Positions 9,537-18,224 of a DNA stretch of 64,000 nucleotides are shown here, in pieces. A program made the position numbers and the translations under genes. The stretch lies in the NCBI GenBank assembly GCA_963793275.1, contig CAWBZL010000004.1, positions 496,001 through 560,000 of the forward strand. Reading direction: 5' to 3'. The first letter of the stretch is position 1. Every line of letters begins with the position of its first letter. The notes beneath the pieces are model-generated. The model saw only the letters and a list, made by a program, of their open reading frames with translations. It did not search any database and was not told the origin of the DNA. The stretch is from Marinirhabdus sp963793275. GTDB lineage: Bacteria > Bacteroidota > Bacteroidia > Flavobacteriales > Flavobacteriaceae.

Positions 9537-10574
9537 ATGAAATACACCAACCTCCCCAACACCAACCTAAAGGTAAGCAAGCTCTGTTTAGGTACCATGA
9601 CCTTCGGAAACCAGAATAGTGAAGAAGATGCTCACCAGCAATTGGATTTTGCTTTAGATAAAGGCATCAATTTTATAGATACTGCCGAAATGTACGCCAT
9701 TCCAGCAGCTCCAGAAACACAGGGACTCACCGAGAAGTATATTGGCTCCTGGCTTTCAAGATCTGGTAAACGAAGCGAGGTGGTTTTAGCTTCCAAGATT
9801 ACAGGTCCGTCCCGCGGATTTAAACATATTCGAGAGGAATTAAATTTCAGTAAAAAGTCGCTGGAGGATGCGTTGCATAAAAGTTTACAGCGTTTGGAGA
9901 CAGATTATCTGGATTTATATCAACTACACTGGCCGGAGCGTTCGGTGAATGTTTTTGGAGTTCGGGAATATAACCATACAGAAAATGAGCGTTGGGAAGA
10001 TACTATGGCTGAAACCTTAGAGCGATTAGAAGTTTTTGTAAAAGAAGGAAAAGTGCGCCATATTGGGCTAAGTAACGAAACCCCTTTTGGCGTGATGCGG
10101 TATATGGAAGAGCATCGAAAAGGAAAATTAAAAATGGTTTCGGTACAAAATGCTTACAGTTTATTGCAACGTAGAGACGAGGCAGGACTCACGGAGGTAC
10201 TTCAAATGGAAAACATAGGCTATTTACCGTATTCTCCACTTGGTTTCGGGATGCTCACGGGTAAGTATTTAAATGGACAAAAACCTGCAAAGGCTCGGGT
10301 AACTTTATATCCTAATTATTCACGATATAGTTCAGAAAGTTCGGTAAAAGCTACCGAGGCTTATTTGGAAATTGCCCAGAAACACGGTTTAAGTCTCACG
10401 CAAATGGCTCTGGCGTTTGTGAATCAACAATCGTTTGTGACTTCAAACATCATTGGAGCTACTAGTTTGGAGCAACTTTCAGAAAATATAGGAAGTATAA
10501 CGATTACGCTTTCTGAAGAAATTTTGAAGGAAATTCAGCGTGTTCACGAACAAAGACCCAATCCGGCACCTTGA
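9537..10574 (+). CDS. NADP(H)-dependent aldo/keto reductase, Tas-like
   Basis: A 345-residue TIM-barrel oxidoreductase that reduces carbonyl substrates with NADPH; the natural substrate is unknown. The start MKYTNLPNTNLKVSKLCLGTMTFG is typical of the family. Catalytic tetrad candidates are visible: Asp and Tyr in FIDTAEMY, Lys in LASKITG and His in YQLHWPER. The insertion around NVFGVREYNHTENERWED and the overall length match the Tas/YghZ-like group, known from E. coli Tas (346 aa). The C-terminal cofactor-binding segment is SNIIGATSLEQLSENI. The gene appears monocistronic and ends in a shared terminator at 10621-10664. Confidence 0.9.
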   Translation: MKYTNLPNTNLKVSKLCLGTMTFGNQNSEEDAHQQLDFALDKGINFIDTAEMYAIPAAPETQGLTEKYIGSWLSRSGKRSEVVLASKITGPSRGFKHIREELNFSKKSLEDALHKSLQRLETDYLDLYQLHWPERSVNVFGVREYNHTENERWEDTMAETLERLEVFVKEGKVRHIGLSNETPFGVMRYMEEHRKGKLKMVSVQNAYSLLQRRDEAGLTEVLQMENIGYLPYSPLGFGMLTGKYLNGQKPAKARVTLYPNYSRYSSESSVKATEAYLEIAQKHGLSLTQMALAFVNQQSFVTSNIIGATSLEQLSENIGSITITLSEEILKEIQRVHEQRPNPAP

Positions 10575-10620
10575 TTTTCAATAGGTAGTTTTAGTAGCGG
10601 TTTAACGCCAATTTTAATAA

Positions 10621-10664
10621 AAATCCCTTTCAGAATTTATACTTCCGAAAGGGATTATTTTTTG
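10621..10664. terminator. Bidirectional terminator between convergent genes
   Basis: A stem AATCCCTTTC (10622-10631) pairs with GAAAGGGATT (10647-10656) around a 15-nt loop. A T run follows on the right and an A-rich stretch precedes on the left. It serves the aldo/keto reductase gene and the opposing SPOR gene. Confidence 0.85.
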
Positions 10665-10709
10665 TCTATTAACTACAAGCGAAGCGTCCTATCCGCTGTT
10701 TTCTATAAG

Positions 10710-11099
10710 CTATTTGCTCGGTTTCAAAATAAAAGCAGAAGGAAACTTTTCTTTAATTTCCAGTAGTGCTCGGTCTGCTTCCAGGCGTGAGTCGAAATCG
10801 CCTACCCAGACTTTAAAGTTAGGGGTTTCATATTCCAGCGATACTGGCCAGGCGCTGTAGTTGCTTTCAAACTTTCGAATGATGGAATTTGCTTGACCGG
10901 ATTCGCCATAATATAACTGTATGGTGAATCCTTCTCCTAGCTCTCTCTCCTTTTCAAGTTTCTTCTTCAGAGTTAAGAGTTCTGTTATTTTTTCATCTTG
11001 ATTTACAGTTACTGTAGCAGGTTGTGCAAATGAAGTCTCAGTGCAGATTAATGCTAAAATACTGAATATGAATATCTTGAATAGGCGCGATTTTTTCAT
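10710..11099 (-). CDS. Small exported SPOR-domain protein
   Basis: A 129-residue protein with a signal peptide (IFIFSILALICTETSFAQ). A short linker with a charged helix (LLTLKKKLEKEREL) follows, then a C-terminal SPOR-type domain from about residue 55. Its pattern is FTIQLYYGESGQANSII, VSLEYETPNFKVWVGDF, then ADRALLEIKEKFPSAFIL. SPOR domains are known to bind glycan strands lacking stem peptides at sites of peptidoglycan remodelling. That role is inferred here. It is divergent from actA, with a promoter-like site at 11118-11151 on the same strand. Confidence 0.85.
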   Translation of the reverse strand: MKKSRLFKIFIFSILALICTETSFAQPATVTVNQDEKITELLTLKKKLEKERELGEGFTIQLYYGESGQANSIIRKFESNYSAWPVSLEYETPNFKVWVGDFDSRLEADRALLEIKEKFPSAFILKPSK

Positions 11100-11117
11100 A
11101 GTGCTGTTTTATGAATA

Positions 11118-11151
11118 CAAAGGTAAAACCTAATAACCGATCTTACTTCAA
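11118..11151 (-). promoter_or_regulatory. Promoter-like site for the SPOR gene
   Basis: On the minus strand, TACCTTTG (11118-11125) is an exact match to the TAnnTTTG element. A TTG (11149-11151) lies 23 bp upstream, slightly longer than the usual spacing of about 20 bp. It lies 19 bp before the start codon. Confidence 0.45.
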
Positions 11152-11223
11152 TTTTATTATTTAGAATTAGTATAAATTACATGTTAACAGTTTATTTGGA
11201 TTTAGAAAATAAAGATAAACACG

Positions 11224-11231
11224 TACTTTTG
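11224..11231 (+). promoter_or_regulatory. -7 element of the respiratory (act) operon
   Basis: TACTTTTG matches TAnnTTTG exactly. The nearest TTG (11196-11198) is 25 bp upstream, so the -33 element is weak or replaced by an activator. A start of transcription near 11238 would place the leader hairpin at the very 5' end of the mRNA. Confidence 0.5.
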
Positions 11232-11244
11232 CACAGTTATTTAA

Positions 11245-11295
11245 GGCACATATTACTGCGCTGGGCGTAGTAGAAACAATAACTAATTATGTGCC
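11245..11295 (+). promoter_or_regulatory. Structured 5' leader upstream of actA
   Basis: An outer 8-bp perfect stem GGCACATA (11245-11252) with TATGTGCC (11288-11295) encloses an inner hairpin. The inner stem is TACTGCGC (11254-11261) with GCGTAGTA (11265-11272), 8 pairs including one G-T. The structure ends 28 bp before the actA start and has no T tract, so it is not a simple terminator. It matches no riboswitch class I recognise. Confidence 0.5.
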
Positions 11296-11323
11296 AAACT
11301 ATTGACAATAATTAACCATTAGT

Positions 11324-12652
11324 ATGCAAAAGGTGAAGTTTAGAAGTCTACCCTCAATAGTATCTCTGTTACTGTTGGCAGTTCTGCTAACGTTTTCAAT
11401 TCAAATTCATGCGCAAGCAGATTCTACTGCTGTTGCCGTGGCTGCGGACGCCACTCCGGCAGCAAGTGGTGTGGGAGATGCCGAAGCTGGTGAAACGTTG
11501 TTTAAAGCCAATTGTGCGGCTTGTCATAAATTATATAAAAAGGCAGTAGGACCTGCGCTTTTTGAAGTTACTAAAAAATACGACCGCGAGTGGTTGTACA
11601 AGTGGATAAATAATAGTGCTGCCTTGATCGCTTCTGGTGATGCTAAGGCAATAAAGATTTACGAGGAATTCAATAAGTCGCCAATGACGGCGTTTCCGGG
11701 ACTTTCTACCACCGATATTGATAATATTTTAGCGTATACAGATACTGAGCCTCCAAAGAAAGATGAGAAAAAAGAATTGATAACAGATCGTGAAGGCGGT
11801 GGCGGTGTTTCAAATAATATCATCCTTGGTGCCTTAGCATTGGTTTTCCTGCTATTGGTAGTAATGCTTGTATTAGTTAATAAGACTTTAAAGAAAATCG
11901 CTGCTGCAAACGGAGTGGTGTACGAAGAAAAAGAAAAGCGCACGCCGCTATGGAGAGTGTTTGCTGAAAACCAGTTTTTGGTATTAGCTACCTCTATATT
12001 TTTACTTCTTTCTGCTGCTTATTTTATGTACGGATATTTTATGCAGGTAGGTGTAGACCAGGGGTATGCTCCGGTACAGCCTATTCATTACTCACACAGA
12101 ATTCACGCTGGCGAAAACCAGATAGATTGTAAGTATTGTCACTCTTCAGCCAGAAAAAGTAAGCATTCCGGCATTCCTTCTTTAAATGTGTGTATGAACT
12201 GCCACAAAAACATCGCAGAAGTTTCTGAAGATACCTACGCAATGGGGCAGGAAGAATACGGAGTAGATTACAATAAAGAGATTAAAAAATTATACAAAGC
12301 AGTAGGTTGGGACGAAAGTACACAGGCTTATACGGGTAAAACAGAACCGGTAAAGTGGGTGCGTATTCATAATCTGCCGGACTTTGCGTATTTCAACCAC
12401 TCCCAACACGTAACGGTTGCAGGAGTTGCTTGTCAGACCTGTCACGGACCTGTAGAGGAAATGGAGATTATGTCTCAGTATTCTCCTTTAACAATGGGGT
12501 GGTGTATTAACTGTCACCGCGAGACTAATGTAAATGTTGCAGGAAACGAATATTACAAAGAAATTCACGACCAGCTTTCTAAGAAATATGGTGTAGACCA
12601 GCTAACAGCTGCGCAAATGGGTGGATTGGAATGTGGTAAGTGTCATTATTAA
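11324..12652 (+). CDS. actA: Alternative Complex III subunit A, multiheme cytochrome c
   Basis: Periplasmic multiheme subunit of the quinol:cytochrome c oxidoreductase (Alternative Complex III). The 442-residue protein has a signal peptide. An N-terminal single-heme cytochrome c domain follows (CAACH near residue 65), then a membrane segment (IILGALALVFLLLVVMLVLV), a second membrane segment near residue 220, and a pentaheme region with CKYCH, CMNCH, CQTCH, CINCH and CGKCH. That makes six CxxCH sites in total, against five in the classical ActA, because of the extra N-terminal domain. It opens the operon and is followed by a 162-bp gap before actB. Confidence 0.93.
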   Translation: MQKVKFRSLPSIVSLLLLAVLLTFSIQIHAQADSTAVAVAADATPAASGVGDAEAGETLFKANCAACHKLYKKAVGPALFEVTKKYDREWLYKWINNSAALIASGDAKAIKIYEEFNKSPMTAFPGLSTTDIDNILAYTDTEPPKKDEKKELITDREGGGGVSNNIILGALALVFLLLVVMLVLVNKTLKKIAAANGVVYEEKEKRTPLWRVFAENQFLVLATSIFLLLSAAYFMYGYFMQVGVDQGYAPVQPIHYSHRIHAGENQIDCKYCHSSARKSKHSGIPSLNVCMNCHKNIAEVSEDTYAMGQEEYGVDYNKEIKKLYKAVGWDESTQAYTGKTEPVKWVRIHNLPDFAYFNHSQHVTVAGVACQTCHGPVEEMEIMSQYSPLTMGWCINCHRETNVNVAGNEYYKEIHDQLSKKYGVDQLTAAQMGGLECGKCHY

Positions 12653-12666
12653 AACCTGGTTTTAAT
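12648..12666. repeat. Perfect palindrome across the actA stop codon
   Basis: ATTAAAACC and GGTTTTAAT flank a single central T, and the actA stop codon (12650-12652) lies inside. As RNA it could form an 8-bp hairpin. It has no T tract behind it; it may be a processing or mRNA-stability site, or chance. Confidence 0.4.
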
Positions 12667-12668
12667 AG

Positions 12669-12764
12669 TTTCTGCGAAGGCGGAAATCCCGAACCACAAT
12701 GCAGAGTAAATTGAGATAATAATAAATGCAAAAATTTTAGATATACGATGTACGACTTACGAAT
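12669..12764. repeat. Intergenic repeats between actA and actB
   Basis: A 7-bp hairpin TTTCTGC/GCGGAAA (12669-12686) has the form of a dispersed REP-like element. It is followed by three tandem heptamers TACGATG, TACGACT and TACGAAT (12744-12764). These short-period repeats interrupt an otherwise tight operon. Confidence 0.5.
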
Positions 12765-12814
12765 GAATACTCAAACAATCGTGCAGCGTACTTCTAAAAT
12801 CGTAAATGAATAAT

Positions 12815-15800
12815 ATGGCATCAAACAAGAAATACTGGAAAAGTGTTGAAGAGCTGGACGAAAACAGTTCGATTGTTGAAACATTGAAGCAAAACGAATT
12901 TGTAGAACCTATTCCTACAGACGACTTTTTGGGAGATAAAGAAACTCTTGAGGCTTCATCAACAACACGTCGCGATTTCTTAAAATATGTAGGTTTTTCT
13001 ACTGCAGCTGCTTCTTTGGCTGCCTGTGAAGGTCCTGTAATTAAGTCGATACCTTATGTAGTTGCTCCGGACGAGATCGTTCCCGGTGTGGCAAACTACT
13101 ACGCTACCACGATGGCAGATGGTTTCGATTTTGCTAATGTATTGGTTAAAACACGTGAAGGTCGTCCAATTAAAATTGAAAGAAATGATCTTGCTAAGAA
13201 TGGTGGAAGTGTAAATGCACGAGTACACGCTTCAGTATTGTCTATGTACGACAAGAATCGTTTGCAGAACCCAATGATTGGTGGTAAGGATGCAACGTGG
13301 AGCGAATTCGATGCTGCGGTTACTGATGCAATGAATGGTGTTGCCGGAAAAGATGTGGTTTTATTAACACAAACGTTTGCAAGTCCTTCTACGTCAAAAT
13401 TAATTAAAGAATTTACAGCAAAGTATGCCAATGTACGACACGTAATTTACGATGCGGTTTCTTCTTCGGAAGCGTTGGATGCTTTTCAGAATAAATACGG
13501 AACAAGAGCTTTAGCTGACTATGATTTCAGTAAAGCAAGTGTGATTGTTTCGGTTGGTGCCGATTTTATCGGAGACTGGCAAGGTGGCGGATACGAGGCA
13601 GGATATGCAAAAGGTCGTATTCCGAAGAACGGAAAAATGAGCAAGCACTATCAGTTTGAAGCAAATATGAGCTTAGCGGGTGCTAATGCAGATGTTCGTG
13701 TTCCTGTTACTCCTACGCAACAACTTCAGGTGTTAAAAGCGCTTACAGGTGGTAATGCTTCTGGATTACCGGAGAATATCGCTGCTGCTGTTGCAAAAGC
13801 AAAAGCACATTTGCAAAAAGCTGGTAGCACAGGAGTTGTTGTGACTGGTTTGCCAGACGTGCAGGCACAGGCAATGGTCCTGGAGTATAACGCCGGGGGC
13901 CAGGTAATGGATGTTGCAAAACCTAAGATGACGGCTATGGGTAACACCAAAGAAGTGATGAAGGTGATGAACGGTGTTATTTCGGGTAGCGTAAAAGGGT
14001 TGATTACTGTGGGTGTAAACCCGGTATATTCATTCCCGAATAAAGAATTTGCTGCTGCTTATAAAAATTTAGAGATGTCACTGGCATTTTCAATGATGCC
14101 AGATGCAACGGCTTCAGCTGCAAAATTGGTAGCTGCAACGCCTCACTATTTAGAGTCCTGGGGTGATCTTCAATTAAAGAAAGGTACCTTTAGTATTATG
14201 CAACCAACTATTAAGCCGTTGTTTAATACGCGACAATTTCAAGAGTGTTTACTGAAATGGTCTGGAAGAGGTGAGGGTAATTACTATGATTATCTTAGAG
14301 GATTTATGGAAGGTTCGGTTTTAGGAGTAAACTCCTGGAATCAAGCGGTGCATGATGGAGTTGTTGAAAGTTCTGCTGAAGTAAATACAGATGCAGATAC
14401 GACCAACAGTAACGATTTAGAATTAGAAAGTTCTACCTCAAACGGAGCATTATCCAACGCAACACAATCCGGAGGAATGGAACTTACATTATATACAAAA
14501 ACAGGATTAGGTAACGGAAACCAAGCAAACAATCCTTGGTTACAGGAATTGCCGGATCCAATTACAAGAACTTCCTGGGATAACTACGTAACTGTTTCGG
14601 CGGCCGATGCTGCTGCAATGGAGTTGGAAAACTTTAATGTAGCCAATGGTGGTTTAAACGGTAGTCTTGTAAATATGAAATTAAACGGTGTGACTGTAAA
14701 TAATGTTCCAGTGCTAATCCAGCCAGGACAGGCAAAAGGATCTATTGGTCTTGCGCTTGGATACGGGCAGGAAGTTGGTCTTCAGGAAGAAATGCAGACA
14801 GGTGTTAATGCCTACCAGTTATATACCAATTTTAGTGCTGTACAAACAGGCGTGACGCTTGAGAAAGTATCCGGAATGCACGAATTTGCCTGTGTACAGT
14901 TGCACAATACAATGATGGGGCGTGATATTATTAAAGAAACGACCCTTGAGATATTCAACACAAAAGACGTACACGATTGGAACCCGGTTCCTGAAGTGTC
15001 TAAAGATCACCAGGAAATTCCTGTTACATCACCAGACGCTGACCTTTGGACTAGTTTTGATCGTTCTATTGGACATCATTTCAATTTGTCTATAGACTTA
15101 AATGCTTGTACCGGTTGTGGTGCTTGTGTAATTGCTTGTCACGCAGAGAACAACGTTCCTGTTGTAGGTAAGGCTGAAATGAGAAAAAGTAGAGATATGC
15201 ACTGGTTGCGTATTGATAGATATTACTCTTCTGAAGGTTCTTTTGAGGCAGATTTAGAGAAAAAAGAAAATATTTCCGGATTGGGAAGTTCCCTTTCAGA
15301 ATATGGCGAAATGGAAAAAGCAGCTGCAAATCCGCAGGTAGCATTCCAGCCTGTAATGTGTCAGCACTGTAACCACGCTCCTTGTGAGACGGTTTGTCCG
15401 GTAGCTGCTACAGCGCACAGTCGTCAGGGACAGAACCATATGGCGTATAACCGTTGTGTAGGTACACGTTATTGTGCAAATAACTGTCCTTATAAAGTAC
15501 GTCGTTTTAACTGGTTCTTATACTCTGAAAATGATGAGTTTGATTACCATATGAATAACGATTTAGGGCGTATGGTGTTAAATCCGGACGTGGTGGTAAG
15601 AAGTCGTGGTGTGATGGAGAAATGTTCTATGTGTATTCAAATGACACAGAAAACTATTTTGGATGCGAAGCGCGACGGAAGAAAAGTAAAAGAAGGTGAA
15701 TTTAAAACAGCTTGTTCTGCAGCTTGTGAAACTGGAGCGATTGCTTTTGGAGACATAAATGAAAAGGATAGCGAGATTCACGAGTTAAAGGAGAATAAAC

Positions 15801-15883
15801 GTATGTACCACTTGTTGGAAGCCGTTGGAACAAAGCCTAACGTATTCTACCACACCAAAGTGAGAAATACAAACGAAGCATAA
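12815..15883 (+). CDS. actB: Alternative Complex III subunit B, iron-sulfur molybdopterin-oxidoreductase-like
   Basis: Large periplasmic iron-sulfur subunit of Alternative Complex III, 1022 residues from the ATG at 12815 (an ATG at 12806 would add three residues; MASNKKYWKS looks like the natural start). Near residue 50 it has a variant Tat signal, TTRRDFLKYVGFSTAAASLAAC, with a possible lipidated Cys. The long N-terminal part resembles molybdopterin oxidoreductases, although in known ActB no molybdenum is bound. The C-terminal third carries four cysteine clusters: CTGCGACVIACH, CQHCNHAPCETVCP, CVGTRYCANNCP and CSMCIQ. In the family these hold three 4Fe-4S and one 3Fe-4S centre. Downstream actC begins 26 bp later. 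Confidence 0.94.
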   Translation: MASNKKYWKSVEELDENSSIVETLKQNEFVEPIPTDDFLGDKETLEASSTTRRDFLKYVGFSTAAASLAACEGPVIKSIPYVVAPDEIVPGVANYYATTMADGFDFANVLVKTREGRPIKIERNDLAKNGGSVNARVHASVLSMYDKNRLQNPMIGGKDATWSEFDAAVTDAMNGVAGKDVVLLTQTFASPSTSKLIKEFTAKYANVRHVIYDAVSSSEALDAFQNKYGTRALADYDFSKASVIVSVGADFIGDWQGGGYEAGYAKGRIPKNGKMSKHYQFEANMSLAGANADVRVPVTPTQQLQVLKALTGGNASGLPENIAAAVAKAKAHLQKAGSTGVVVTGLPDVQAQAMVLEYNAGGQVMDVAKPKMTAMGNTKEVMKVMNGVISGSVKGLITVGVNPVYSFPNKEFAAAYKNLEMSLAFSMMPDATASAAKLVAATPHYLESWGDLQLKKGTFSIMQPTIKPLFNTRQFQECLLKWSGRGEGNYYDYLRGFMEGSVLGVNSWNQAVHDGVVESSAEVNTDADTTNSNDLELESSTSNGALSNATQSGGMELTLYTKTGLGNGNQANNPWLQELPDPITRTSWDNYVTVSAADAAAMELENFNVANGGLNGSLVNMKLNGVTVNNVPVLIQPGQAKGSIGLALGYGQEVGLQEEMQTGVNAYQLYTNFSAVQTGVTLEKVSGMHEFACVQLHNTMMGRDIIKETTLEIFNTKDVHDWNPVPEVSKDHQEIPVTSPDADLWTSFDRSIGHHFNLSIDLNACTGCGACVIACHAENNVPVVGKAEMRKSRDMHWLRIDRYYSSEGSFEADLEKKENISGLGSSLSEYGEMEKAAANPQVAFQPVMCQHCNHAPCETVCPVAATAHSRQGQNHMAYNRCVGTRYCANNCPYKVRRFNWFLYSENDEFDYHMNNDLGRMVLNPDVVVRSRGVMEKCSMCIQMTQKTILDAKRDGRKVKEGEFKTACSAACETGAIAFGDINEKDSEIHELKENKRMYHLLEAVGTKPNVFYHTKVRNTNEA

Positions 15884-15909
15884 CTAACTAAGAAATAGAT
15901 TATATAGAT

Positions 15910-17688
15910 ATGGCGTCGCATTACGAAGCACCTATTAGAAGACCCTTAGTTATAGGAGACAAAAACTACCACGATGTTACTGTGGATGTGGCTGCTCCTG
16001 TGGAAGGTAAAGCCAATAAATCCTGGTGGATAGTATTCACCATTGCCTTAATCGCATTTTTGTGGGGAATAGGTTGTATTATATACACCGTTTCAACAGG
16101 AATTGGAGTCTGGGGATTGAACCGAACCGTAAACTGGGCTTGGGATATCACCAACTTTGTTTGGTGGGTAGGTATTGGTCACGCAGGAACATTAATTTCT
16201 GCGGTACTCTTATTATTCCGTCAAAAGTGGAGGATGGCGATTAACCGCTCTGCAGAGGCGATGACCATCTTCTCGGTTATACAGGCAGGATTATTCCCAA
16301 TTATCCACATGGGGCGTCCCTGGTTGGCTTATTGGGTATTACCTATTCCTAACCAATTTGGAAGTTTATGGGTAAACTTTAACTCTCCGCTACTTTGGGA
16401 TGTATTTGCTATTTCTACGTACCTTTCAGTATCATTAGTATTCTGGTGGACTGGATTACTGCCGGATTTTGCGATGATTCGTGATAGAGCAGTAACACCT
16501 TTTACAAAGAGGGTGTATAGTATTTTATCTTTTGGATGGTCCGGCCGTGCAAAAGACTGGCAACGTTTCGAAGAAGTTTCTCTGGTATTGGCAGGTTTGG
16601 CAACTCCACTGGTACTTTCGGTACACACCATTGTATCTTTTGACTTTGCTACATCGGTAATTCCTGGATGGCACACCACTATATTCCCACCTTATTTTGT
16701 GGCTGGTGCGGTATTCTCAGGATTTGCGATGGTAAACACACTTCTTATTGTAATGAGAAAAGTGTCTAACTTAGAAAACTATATTACCATTCAGCATATA
16801 GAATTAATGAACATTGTAATTATGATTACAGGTTCTATTGTTGGGGTAGCCTATATTACTGAGCTGTTCATTGCCTGGTACTCCGGAGTTGAATACGAGC
16901 AGTATGCATTCCTTAACCGTGCTACCGGTCCTTACTGGTGGGCTTACTGGGCGATGATGACGTGTAATGTATTCTCACCACAGTTTATGTGGTTCCCAAA
17001 ATTGAGACGTAGTATTATGTTCTCTTTCTTTATTTCGATTGTAGTAAACATAGGAATGTGGTTTGAGCGTTTTGTAATTATTGTTACTTCATTGCACCGT
17101 GATTATTTACCATCATCCTGGACTATGTTCTCACCAACCTTTGTAGATATTGGTATTTTTATAGGAACAATTGGTTTCTTCTTTGTACTTTTCTTATTGT
17201 ACGCAAGAACCTTCCCTGTAATTGCACAGGCTGAAGTAAAATCTATTTTGAAAGGTTCAGGTAGTAAGTACAAGAAATTAAGAGCAGAGCACGGAGACGA
17301 CGTAAAACATTACTCTCCGGTGGTTCGTGAACCTTCGGCAAACGCAACCCATATAGATGATACAACCAATAACGATCATAATCCGATGGTACATGCAGAT
17401 GGATTGGTGACTTCAGAATATCAAAAAGATCAACTGGACAGTATGCTGAATAGATTGGGTAATTACGATCCGGCCACACAAACAGCAGATGATCTTAAGA
17501 AAATAAGCGGTGTTGGACCAGTTATGGAGCAGAAGTTACATCAGCTGGGTATTTACACTTTTGATCAGGTAAGTAGAATGCAAGACGAAGACTACGATCT
17601 GTTAGACGAAATTATTGGCGAATTCCCCGGACGTGCAAAACGCGACGACTGGGCAGGACAAGCTACAAAACTTAAAAACAACGCGTAA
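15910..17688 (+). CDS. actC: Alternative Complex III subunit C, NrfD/PsrC-like, with C-terminal helix-hairpin-helix domain
   Basis: Integral membrane subunit proposed to bind quinol in Alternative Complex III. About ten hydrophobic segments are visible, and GHAGTLISAVLLLFRQ and IHMGRPWLAYWVLP are typical of the NrfD/PsrC fold. At 592 residues it is clearly longer than a core of about 460-480. The extra ~125 residues form a charged linker followed by a soluble domain from residue 527 (17488-17685). That domain contains DDLKKISGVGPVMEQKL, a helix-hairpin-helix signature, and ends with GRAKRDDWAGQATKL. Similar tails occur on unrelated proteins. Its job here is unknown. actD starts 1 bp after the stop codon. 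Confidence 0.92.
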   Translation: MASHYEAPIRRPLVIGDKNYHDVTVDVAAPVEGKANKSWWIVFTIALIAFLWGIGCIIYTVSTGIGVWGLNRTVNWAWDITNFVWWVGIGHAGTLISAVLLLFRQKWRMAINRSAEAMTIFSVIQAGLFPIIHMGRPWLAYWVLPIPNQFGSLWVNFNSPLLWDVFAISTYLSVSLVFWWTGLLPDFAMIRDRAVTPFTKRVYSILSFGWSGRAKDWQRFEEVSLVLAGLATPLVLSVHTIVSFDFATSVIPGWHTTIFPPYFVAGAVFSGFAMVNTLLIVMRKVSNLENYITIQHIELMNIVIMITGSIVGVAYITELFIAWYSGVEYEQYAFLNRATGPYWWAYWAMMTCNVFSPQFMWFPKLRRSIMFSFFISIVVNIGMWFERFVIIVTSLHRDYLPSSWTMFSPTFVDIGIFIGTIGFFFVLFLLYARTFPVIAQAEVKSILKGSGSKYKKLRAEHGDDVKHYSPVVREPSANATHIDDTTNNDHNPMVHADGLVTSEYQKDQLDSMLNRLGNYDPATQTADDLKKISGVGPVMEQKLHQLGIYTFDQVSRMQDEDYDLLDEIIGEFPGRAKRDDWAGQATKLKNNA

Positions 17689-17689
17689 A

Positions 17690-18223
17690 ATGGCAAAACA
17701 CATTCACGCAATTTATACGGACGATGACATCTTGATGCAAGCTGTCAAGCAAGTTCGTGCAGAAAAGTACCATATTGAAGAGGTGTACACCCCATTCCCG
17801 GTTCACGGTCTGGACAAAGTGATGGGATTGGCTCCTACAAGAATTGCAATTTGCTCTTTTTTGTATGGTTTGGTAGGCCTTTCGGTAGCTATCGTAATGA
17901 TGAATTTTATTATGATAGAAGACTGGCCTCAGGATATTGGTGGAAAGCCAAGTTTCAGTTATATTCAAAACATGCCGGCGTTTGTTCCTATTATGTTTGA
18001 GTTAACCGTATTTTTTGCTGCTCACTTGATGGTAATTACTTTTTATATGAGAAGTAAATTATGGCCTTTTAAGAAAGCTGAAAATCCAGATGTAAGAACT
18101 ACAGACGATCATTTTTTAATGGCCGTAGATGCTGGACACCACGACGTAGAGAAGTTAAGTAAGTTTTTGTACGATACAGGAGCATTGGAAATTAGTTTAG
18201 TTGAAAATGACGATCACCATTAA
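17690..18223 (+). CDS. actD: Alternative Complex III subunit D (DUF3341)
   Basis: Membrane subunit of Alternative Complex III, 177 residues from the ATG at 17690. The frame stays open further upstream inside actC, but MAKHIHAIYTDDDILM is the natural N-terminus and abuts the actC stop. It has a soluble N-terminal part with VYTPFPVHGLDKVMGLAPTR, the hallmark of DUF3341, followed by two membrane helices around residues 62-82 and 110-130. A short His-rich C-terminus ends in NDDHH. It probably helps assemble or stabilise the membrane arm. Confidence 0.92.
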   Translation: MAKHIHAIYTDDDILMQAVKQVRAEKYHIEEVYTPFPVHGLDKVMGLAPTRIAICSFLYGLVGLSVAIVMMNFIMIEDWPQDIGGKPSFSYIQNMPAFVPIMFELTVFFAAHLMVITFYMRSKLWPFKKAENPDVRTTDDHFLMAVDAGHHDVEKLSKFLYDTGALEISLVENDDHH

Positions 18224-18224
18224 T

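Noticed and set aside
17615..17689. Upstream start for actD inside actC
   Set aside because: The 25 extra residues are the out-of-frame reading of the actC C-terminus; MAKHIHAIY is the natural start.
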